Part shown: positions 55,333 through 64,000 of the stretch, one piece after another
Numbering within the stretch: position 1 is the first letter of the stretch
Layout: each line of letters begins with the position of its first letter
Source of the DNA: Megascapheus bottae
Lineage: Eukaryota > Chordata > Mammalia > Rodentia > Geomyidae
Reading direction: 5' to 3'
Length of the DNA stretch: 64,000 nt
Assembly (NCBI GenBank): GCA_024803745.1
Contig: JANJXV010000043.1
Span: forward strand, 3,941,518 to 4,005,517
Translations under genes and position numbers: made by a program
Notes under the pieces: model-generated
What the model was told of the DNA's origin: nothing
What the model saw: the letters and a program-made list of their open reading frames with translations, nothing else
Database searches by the model: none

Positions 55333-58315
55333 CTTAACAGATACAACAATATAGGAGGAAGTTGAATACAAAAATTCAGTCTCCACTATACTCAATGAAA
55401 GGCCTCAATTAAGTGAAAGAGGGTACACTGAAGTTGCACAGGGAAGAAAAAAAACTCCGTTTAGTCAGACCAATTCCTAGCAGATAGAACAATGCAGGGC
55501 AAAGATCAATGCAAAAATTCAGTCTACATTATACTAGATAAAAGACCTCAAAGAACTAAATCAGATACCCTGAAGTTGCATAAGGAAGAATAAAAGAACC
55601 TGCTTTGACAGAATAATACTTAGCAGATACATCAATGCAGGAGGAAATACAACGCACAAAAAAAGTCTTCATTATACAAGTTCAAAAACCTCGAATAAGT
55701 GAAAGCAGATACACTAAAGTTGCCGAGGGAAGAATAAAAGACACCGTTCAAACAAAACCATTCTTAGCAGAGAGAACAATGCAGGAGGAAGTTCAACCCA
55801 AAAATCCAGTCTGCATTATCCTGGATCAAAGACCTTGAAGAAATAAAATCAGATGATACACTGAAGTAGCATATGGAAGAATAAAAGACCCCATTTAGAC
55901 AGCGCAATTCTTTGCAGATAGAACAATGCAACCTGAAGTTCAATGCAAAAATCAGGTCTCCATTATACTGGATCAAAGACTTTGAAGAAGTAAAAGCAGA
56001 TACCCTGAAGTTACACGTGGATAAATAAAAGACCCCGTTGAGACCAACCTATTCTTAGCAGAAAGAAAAATGCTTGGGGAAGTTCAACGCAAAAATACAG
56101 TCTCCATTACACTCGGTCAAAAACGTCGTAATGTAAAAGTACATACACTGATGTTTCATATGAAAGAATAAAACACCACATTGAGACAGAATAATTATTA
56201 GCAGATAACAGAATGTCGGAGGAAGGTCGATACAAAAATCTAGTCTCCATTATACTGGATCAACGACCTGGAAGAAGTAAAAGCAGAATTTGCACAGGGC
56301 AGAATCAAAGACTCCATTTAGACAGACCAAATCTTAGCAAGTAGAACAATGCAGGGCAAACTTGAACGCAAAAATCCAGTATCCAATATACAGGATCAAA
56401 GACCTTGAAGAAGTAAAACCAGATACACTGAAGTTGCACAGGGAACAATAAAAGACTCCATTTAGACAGACCAAATCTTAGCAGGTAGAACAATGCAAGA
56501 GGAAGTTCAACGCAAAAATCCAGTCTCCAATATCTTCGATCAAGGTCCTCAAAAAAGTAAAAGCAGACAAACTGAAGTTGCATATGGAGGAATAAAAGGC
56601 CAGGTTTAGAGAGAACAATTTTTAGCAGCTAGGACAATTCATGTGAAAGTTCAAGGCAATAATCCAGTTTAAATTTTACTGGATCAAATACCTCGAAGAG
56701 GTAAAACAGATACACTAAAGTTGAATATGGAAAATTAAAAGACCCCGTTTAGACAGAATTCTTAGTATATAGAAAAATGCAGGATGAAGTTCAACGCAAA
56801 AATCCCGTCTCCATTGTACTGGATTAAAGACAACGAAGAAATAAGATGAGATACACTCAAGCTGTATGTGGAAGAATAAAAAGCTCCGTATGGACAGAAC
56901 AGTTCTTAGGAGATAGAACCATACTACACCACGCTCAACTGAAAAATCGTGTCTCAATAACCATGGATCAAAGAACTCGTAGTTATACCACATTCACTGA
57001 AGTGGTATATGTAAGAATAAAAGACAAGGTTTAGACCGAAAAATTCTTAGCAGATAGAACCATTCGGGCCAACTTCAACGCAAAAATCCAATCTCCATTG
57101 TACGGGATCACAGACCTTGAATAAGAGAAAGAAGATGCACTGAAGTTGCATATGGATGAACAAAAGACCCTTTTTAGACAGAACAATATTTTGCAGATAA
57201 AACAATGCAGGAGGATGTTCAATGCAAAAGTTCAGACTTCATTATACTGGATCAAAAACATTGAGAAGGAAAACCAGACACACTGAAGTTGCATATGGAC
57301 GAATAAAAGCTCCCGTATAGATAGAGCAATTCTTAACAGATAGAACAATGCAGGAGGAAGCTGAATACAAAAATTCAGTCTCCACTATACTGGATCAAAG
57401 GTCTCAATTAAGTGAAAGCAGGTATACTGAAGTTGCCCAGGGACCATTAAAAATCTCCGTTCAGTCAGAAAAATTCCTAGCAGATAGAAGTATGCAGGAC
57501 AAAGATCAATGCAAAAATTCAGTCTACATTATACTGGAGAAATACCTCAAAGAAGTAAAAGCAGTTACACTGAAGTTGCGTATGGAAGAATAAAAGACCC
57601 TGTTTAGACAGAACAATACTTAACAGATAGAACAATGCAGGAGGAAGTACAACGCAGAAAACCAGTCTTCATTATAATGGATCAAAGACCTCGAATAAGT
57701 GAAAGCAGATACACTAAAGTTACAGAGGAAAGAATAAAAGACCCGGTTTAGACAGTGTAATTCTTTGCAGATAGAACAATGCAACATGAAGGTCAATACA
57801 AAAATCAGGTCTCCATAATACTGGATCAAAGACATCGAAGAAGTAAAAGCAGAAACACTGAAGTTGCACATGGATAAATAAATGACGGCGTTGAGACCGA
57901 ACAATTCTTAGCACATAAAACAATGCCGGAGGAAGTTCAACGCAAAAATCCAGTTTCCATTATACTGGATCAACCACCGGGATGAAGTAAAAGCAGATAC
58001 AGTGAAGTTGCAGTGGGAAGAATAAAAGACATCGTTCAAACAAAACAATTCTTAGCAGAGAGAACAAGGCAGGAGGAAGTTCAACACAAAAATGCAGGTT
58101 GCATTATCCTGGATCAAAGACCGCGAAGAAATAAAATCAGATACACTGAACGTGTATATGGAAGAATAAAAGACCCCATTTAGAAAGCGCAATTCTTTGC
58201 AGATGGAACCATGCAACATGAAGTTCGATGCAAAAATCCATTTATACTGGATCAAAGAAGTCGAAAATAAAGGCTAATACACAGAAGTTGCACGTGGATA
58301 AATAAAAGACCCCGA
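55320..58315. repeat. 144-bp satellite array, block 2
   Basis: About 20 monomers continuing block 1. The special monomer with 'gatagagcaattcttaacag' occurs at 55321 and again at 57320 (block 1: 35618 and 37326). A distinctive 'accattcgggcc' monomer at 57058 matches 36926. The array is therefore built of multi-monomer units. Confidence 0.93.
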
Positions 58316-59478
58316 TGAGAGCCAAAGAAATAAAATGGAACAAACACAGTCTATTCAATTATTGGTCTGGAAAAACTGGGAAGCCACATGCAGAAAACTA
58401 AAAATTGACCCTAGCCTTTCACCATGCACAAGCATTAACTCAAAGTGGATCAAAGGCCTCAAAGTCAGACTAGAAACCATGAAACTGCTACATGATAAAG
58501 TAGGAGAGACACTGGAACTCATAGGCACAGGCAAAAGATTCCTGAACAGAATCCCAGGGTCACAACAGATTGGAGAGACTCGAAAAATGGGACTACCTAA
58601 AAATAAAAAGTTTCTGTACAGATAAAAACATAGTTGCAAAAGTACAGAGACAGCCAACCAACTGGGAAAAGATATTCACCAACAATACATCTGACAAATG
58701 CTTAATATCTAGTATCTACAGGGAACACAAGAAATTAATCCCCCGAAAACCCAATAAACCATTCACTAAATGGGCAAGGGAAATAAAGAGAGACCTATCA
58801 GAAGAAGAGATTAAAATGGCAGAAAAACATATGAGAAAATGTTCATCATTTATGGTCATAAAGGAAGTGCAAATAAAAACAACCCTAATATACCACCTTA
58901 CCCCAAAAAGAATGGCCAAGATTTTGAACTCAGACAATGACAGTTGCTGGCAGGGTTGTGGAGAAAAAGGAACCCTACTGCACTGCTGGTGGGAATGTAG
59001 ACTAGTTCAGCCACTCTGGAAAGCAGTGTGGAGGTTCCTTAAAGAACTGAAAATAGACCTTCCCTATGATCCTGCCATACCACTTCTGGGCATCTATCCT
59101 GAACAGCATGACCCAGGATATTATAAAGACACCTGCTCAGCTATGTTCATCTCTGCACTATTCACAATAGCCAGGCAATGGAAACAATCCAGATGCCCTA
59201 CTGAAAATGAATGGATACAGAAAATGTGGTATATATACACAATGGAATTCTACATAGCCAACAGACAAGATAAAATAATGGCATTCGCAGGGAAGTGGAT
59301 GAATCTAGAGAGAATCATGTTGAGTGAGACAAGTCAAGACCTAAGGAACAAAAGGCGCATGGTATCCCTAATATGTGGCTATTAAGTCCAAAGAGTACAA
59401 GAGCAAAGACTCAGTAACTGCATACCCAAAGCTATGGACATGGTAATGGAAATACAAACATAACTATGTAGACATAAA
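58316..59478 (+). mobile_element. LINE-1 copy E, B-family ORF2 end
   Basis: 5'-truncated plus-strand fragment of the older family covering the ORF2 C-terminal region and the first about 90 bases of the 3' UTR (to 'gtagacataaa'), where similarity with copy B stops. Confidence 0.88.
58335..59388 (+). pseudogene. LINE-1 copy E ORF2 C-terminus
   Basis: A 96-codon frame (58335-58625) and, after a frame break near 58575, a 271-codon frame (58570-59385) with the C-terminal cysteine-rich block ([18 protein letters not shown], about 58945-59000). This domain binds nucleic acid in L1 ORF2p. No RT or endonuclease is present. Confidence 0.85.
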
Positions 59479-60669
59479 TTCTCCCACTGGGCTTTCCAAG
59501 CCGTAGTCTGAGCAGGGAGAGATATAAGATGGCATGAGCAAACAAATGACAGTTTAAGAGCACTAAGAATTGACCTCCTCCTTGAGCTGGCAACATTCCC
59601 AGAGCACAGGGATATCCTGAAAGACCAGTCATATCATAGATCACAAAGATGGTGGGGAAAGTTTCTGGCAATAGAAAAAGCCATAAAGTTAAAAAAACTA
59701 ACCATAATTGTTCCTCAGCTTCAAGATAATGCGAAATTATAAAAGCACAGTGCTAAATGTCTAATTGTATCTCTGCACCTCCACTATTTTGCACATAAGA
59801 TGTTAGAAATAACCAGCTACAACTTCAACATATCTTGATCTTGGTAATAACCAAATAGAAAATTAAAGTGAAAGCACTTTGGTTATTCTAAGTATAACAA
59901 AGGAAGACAAAAATATTACAAATGGCAGATCCTTTCAGCAGGAACACATTTGAACATATAATTGAAAAAACGTATATATTTTCACTACTGAATCTACTAA
60001 TTCTTATTTACAACATTTCTAATTTTCAAAACACCTATTTGTTTGAATGTATTAAATAATTATTTTAAATTATAGAATTCAAACTATAAACCCATATGAA
60101 ACACACACACAAGTCTATATGCATATGTACAGTCAGACTGATGAAAGCATGATACATACTAGGATGGGTTTCCATGGTGAAACTTCTTAAACAATCAAAC
60201 AGCAGTTTAACAAAGGAACATTTGAAAGCCAAAACATGTTTTGTCTGAGCTGTAGGATAAAATGTAGACTGGTAGACAAATGGAGAGAGTAATGCTGACC
60301 AAATATGGTCATAATATTCAATTATATGTATGTGAAAAATGGAAATTTTAGGAGATAGGTAGGTATCTAATAGATGGGTAGGGAGAATGACAGATATGCA
60401 ATTAAGATACATTATAAACAAAAAGGATATGTTAAAATACTGCACTTTAGCACAACTACTTTAAAATTTAAAAGCATTCAATGGATTTTATTTTTTATAA
60501 CTCAGAATTTTTTTATTGCACGTCAAGCTCTAGAAGCATTAAAATTAATCTAAGGGAGAGTAAGAAATAAGATCAAATGATGACATAAGAAAATGTTGAA
60601 TTTTTTTGATGGCCAATGCAATTACCATTTTCCACAGAGATTAAACATCTTCATACATAAAAAGTAACT
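59479..60669. other. Unassigned AT-rich sequence inside the satellite interruption
   Basis: 1.2 kb that is neither satellite nor recognisable L1. It may be old L1 3' UTR, or unique sequence carried in. No gene is seen. Confidence 0.4.
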
Positions 60670-61328
60670 GGATAGAACCAAGGACACACTAAACCCACTA
60701 GTACAACGATGCTCATTGCAGCACTATTTACCATAGCAAAGATATGGAACCAACTCAGATGCTCCTCAGTTGATGGGTGGATCAACAAGATGTGGTATTT
60801 ATGCACAATGGAATTCTATGCTGCAATCAGAAAGAATGACATATCCCCATTTGCAAGGAAATGCAAAGACTTGGAAAAAAGTGAAGTAAGCCAGACTCAA
60901 AGGAACATAGGTTCAATGGTTTCCCTCATTTGTCATAATTAGTATAAACCTTGGTCTCTCCTAGCAGTTTACATAGGGCAAAACCTAGATACATAAGGCC
61001 ATATAGGATGAGGCTAAACGATAGGACCTCCAGGATATGGAAGCAAGAGCCATACAATGTGTGATTATTGTTCTTAATGTACTATGTTATTTCTCATCGC
61101 TTTTGTTGTCCCTTGGTTATCTCATATTGTTACAGTATCTTACCTTGTTATCTGGTATATGGTATATATGTTTATTTGAAATAGGATAGGGGAAAACAAG
61201 ATGAGGGGACAGCGTGGGAGGAGGGAAATGGAGACAAAAACATGAGGGAGCATCAATGTTTGTGAAGTAATTCACCTCCTATCTGGCAAATATAATGTAA
61301 CCCTTGTATTAATTACAATAAAAAAGAC
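60670..61328 (+). mobile_element. LINE-1 copy F, 3' end
   Basis: Last about 75 codons of ORF2 (77-codon frame 60709-60942) and the 3' UTR of the A/C family, with an A-rich end at 61315-61328 where the satellite resumes. Confidence 0.88.
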
Positions 61329-62272
61329 TATACAAAACATTAGCAGATAAAACAATGCAGGTAGAAGGTCAACGCAAAAATCCAGTCTTCATTATACTGG
61401 GTAAAAGACTTAGAAGAACTAAAAGCAGATACACTAAAGATGCACATTGAAGAATATAAGACCTCGCCTAGACAGAACAATACTTAGCAGATGGAACAAT
61501 GTAGGAGTAATGTCCACCTAAAAATCAAGTCTCCGTTTTATCGATCAAGTACCTCGAAAAGTAAACGTAGATACACTGAATTTGCATATGTTAGACTAAA
61601 AGTCCCCATTTAGACTGAACAATACTTAGCAGATCGAATAATGAAGGAGAAAGTTCAACGCCAAAATCCTGTCTCCATTACACTGGATCAAAGACTTCGA
61701 AGAAGTAAATGCAGATACACTGAAGTTGCATATGGAAGAATAAAAGACCCCGTTTAGACAGAACTTTTCTTCCCAGATAGAGCAATGGAACAGAAGGTTC
61801 AACGCAAAAATCCAGTCTCCATTTTACTTGGTCAAATAGCTGAAAGAAGTAAAAGCAGATACACTGAAGTTGCAGGTGGAAGAATAAAAGACGCCGTTTA
61901 GACAGAACAACTCTTAGTGGCAGAACAATGCAGGTGGAAGTAAACCTCGAACATTCATTCTCCAATATACAGGGTCAAAGACCTCGAAAAAGTAAAGGCA
62001 GATTCACTAAAGTTGCATATGGAAGAATGAAAGACCGAACTATTCTTAGTTGATAGAACAATTCTTAGCAGATAAGCCCCGTTTAAGCAGAACAATAATT
62101 AGCAGATAGAACAATCCAGGAGGATGTTCAACACAAAAATCTGGAAGCTCAACGCAATCATTCAGGCTCCATTATACTGGATCAAAGACCTCAAAGACCT
62201 CAAAGAAGTTAAAGCACATACACTAAAGTTGCATATGGAAGAATCAAAGACCCCAGTTAGACAGAACTATTC
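61329..62272. repeat. 144-bp satellite array, block 3
   Basis: About 6-7 monomers, more scrambled than blocks 1 and 2. Near 62040-62140 monomers are shortened, and 'gacctcaaa' is doubled near 62187-62205, as expected at an array edge. Confidence 0.9.
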
Positions 62273-62579
62273 TTTTTTTTAGCTTTTAAAATAATTTAAT
62301 TTACATCATGTATGAAAAATATAAATCAAAACTTCCCCTCTTTTTATATAAATGACTATTATTACATGGCAAGTGTATATCATTATGTACACTGGACTCA
62401 ACTGAATGAGGTAGGTGAAATATTTTTCATAAGCATTGAGTATAAAAATGAAAACAAAATTATAGTTGCCAAATTTTCAACATTCACCTCAGAAAACCAT
62501 ACACATAATGGTAGGGGAAAAAAGACTTCAGATGTGGAATTAAAATGGAATTTTAAAAATTGCAGTCAACTTGCTTTTC
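62273..62579. other. Unassigned AT-rich sequence
   Basis: No repeat or gene recognised; the frame at 62312-62629 has no known domain. Confidence 0.4.
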
Positions 62580-62925
62580 ATTTAAATTTTATTGTAAAAG
62601 TTATGTACAGGTGGGTTACAGTTACATAATTAAGATAATGAGAACATTGCTTTGAAAATAGTGTTACCTACTCCTTCATTTTCTCACCATTTTCCCTCTC
62701 CCAGTGCCCTCCCTAGTTATAAAGTTCATTTTCAGCATATTGTCCAGTGAGTATCTGTTGAATTGGTTCACTCTTGGTTATACTGTTTCTGTGATTCCCT
62801 TTTCCTTCCCCAAATCAGATAAGTTTACATTCAAAACAAAGAGTACAGAAATCAAAAACAGTGACAACTGGAAATAAACCAAAGGAAAGACGAAATAAAA
62901 AGTAAAAACATATTAAGTAACCTAA
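62580..62925 (-). repeat. Probable old LINE-1 3' UTR
   Basis: 'ttttattgtaaaagttatgtacaggtgggttacag' followed by pyrimidine-rich text is typical of an inverted L1 3' end, more diverged than the other copies. Confidence 0.5.
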
Positions 62926-63240
62926 GTAAGGCAGACCCAAAGGAACATAGGCTCAGTGGTTTCTCTCATTGGCAATAATTAGTACACATCTAGGACTCTT
63001 CTAGCAGAGGATTACAATAGCACAAAACCTAGATTCATTAGGTCATGTAGGATGAGACTAAATGAAAAGATCTCTAGGTTAGGGAAACAAGAGCTTTATC
63101 TTTTGTGATAGTTGTTCTTAATGTACTATGTTATTTCTCTACTCCTTTGTTGCCCTTTGGTTAATCTCATATTGTTACTATACTTGACTGTGTTCCCTGG
63201 CGTATTGTATATATGCTGGATTATTTGAAATAGGAAAGGG
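62926..63240 (+). repeat. LINE-1 3' UTR remnant
   Basis: 'ggcagacccaaaggaacataggctcagtggtttctctcatt' and onward matches the ORF2 end and 3' UTR of copies F and 1, with more substitutions. Confidence 0.8.
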
Positions 63241-63626
63241 AAGGGGTCTAATGAGCCACTAACGTGGAAGGGGTGGTGAAGGGAACAAATGCCTAATAGT
63301 TTTGAAACATGTCTTTTGTAAACCAAACTGGTTTAGTCTATGCATAGATGACAAGATGAAAAGTATGACTAAATATAGGCTATACAAGAAGGCAATTCCA
63401 TGTTACAAACGCTTTGGACAATTCCCAGACAATTCATAAAGGAAATACCTAGAATATCAGTGTATTGAATGGGGGACTAGCAGGAAGGATTCAATCCCAT
63501 GGAATCAGTAAACAAACAGTGGAGAAGTTTCTCACAATATTCAATATGCATGTACAATACAAAGTGTGTCTATTAATGTCTCTGTTGGTGGATGGAGAGG
63601 GGGAGTATTTTGGAAGGTGTGGCTTT
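63241..63626. other. Unassigned sequence
   Basis: Nothing recognised. Confidence 0.4.
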
Positions 63627-64000
63627 TTTCATATATTTTTCTTGTAATGAATAGAAGGGTTACAATATATTCACCAGAAAGAAGGTGCACTAATTCACAT
63701 ACATTGATACCTTTCTTATGCCTTGGTCCCCATTTCTCTCCCCACCACTCCCACCCCTCATCTTGTTTTCCCACCTTCCCTATCCACTTTCAAATAACCA
63801 AATACAAATGTGTCCAATATATCAGATAACAATGTGAGATATTCTAACAATATGAGATAACCAAGGGACAACAAAAGAGATGAGAGATAACATACTACAT
63901 AAAGGAAAACAATCACTCATTATATGGATTTTGTTTCTATATCCTAGAATTCCTTTCATTTAGTGTCATACTATATTGCCTTACGTATAAAGGTTTTGCT
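63627..64000 (-). mobile_element. LINE-1 3' end, continuing beyond the window
   Basis: Minus-strand A/C-family 3' UTR with tail at about 63627-63650; it runs to the last base. Confidence 0.88.

Noticed and set aside
35275..62272. CRISPR-like array of direct repeats
   Set aside because: The satellite has no spacer/repeat alternation; the whole 144-bp monomer repeats, and the DNA is mammalian.

Overview
The window is mammalian genomic DNA, most likely from a rodent. The evidence is several olfactory-receptor (OR) pseudogenes, many copies of a dimeric B1/ID-like SINE, long CA/GT/GA tracts, LINE-1 (L1) copies at every stage of decay, and two endogenous retroviruses (ERVs). The SINE text (a 7SL-like 'ggaggctgagatctgagga' half joined to an ID-like 'tcaagtggtagagc...ccttgagc' half) resembles repeats I associate with geomyoid rodents (kangaroo rats, pocket mice). 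That assignment is inference from memory. I see no intact, host-functional protein-coding gene.

Region 1 (1-8944) is two nested ERVs. A type-D-like betaretroviral provirus (397-8354; 404-bp LTRs, tRNA-Lys1,2-type primer site, gag-pro-pol-env order) sits in the 3' end of an unrelated provirus. The host provirus supplies the env tail and 3' leader at 1-396 and the polypurine tract plus 3' LTR at 8355-8944. The 6-bp target duplication GTCCCC flanks the inner provirus. Its LTRs differ at 3 of 404 positions, yet gag, pro, pol and env are all broken. Both elements carry sequences resembling a constitutive transport element (CTE) between env and the 3' LTR.

Region 2 (9-35 kb) is a chemoreceptor graveyard. 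It holds three near-complete but disabled OR pseudogenes (family-7-like), two OR fragments (one inverted), one fragment resembling the last exon of a V2R vomeronasal receptor, and a short duplicated block shared by 13.8 and 32.8 kb. SINEs, microsatellites and one 2.5-kb truncated L1 fill the spaces.

Region 3 (35.3-62.3 kb) is a tandem satellite with a monomer of about 144 bp and higher-order periodicity near 1.7-2.0 kb. It is interrupted by an 18-kb stack of nested L1 insertions (37.3-55.3 kb) and by a 3-kb L1-containing block (58.3-61.3 kb). Target duplications give the order of events in the stack: an L1 with a long 5' UTR entered the satellite; a near-full-length L1 with a twin-priming 5' inversion then entered at the tail/target junction; a 3.1-kb truncated L1 then entered the tail in the opposite orientation. 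Only one L1 ORF1 (398 codons) is intact.

Region 4 (62.3-64 kb) holds degraded L1 3' ends. I found no new multi-gene system. The strongest observations are the nested proviruses with paired CTE-like elements, the satellite with its dated insertion stack, and the fully resolved twin-primed L1.
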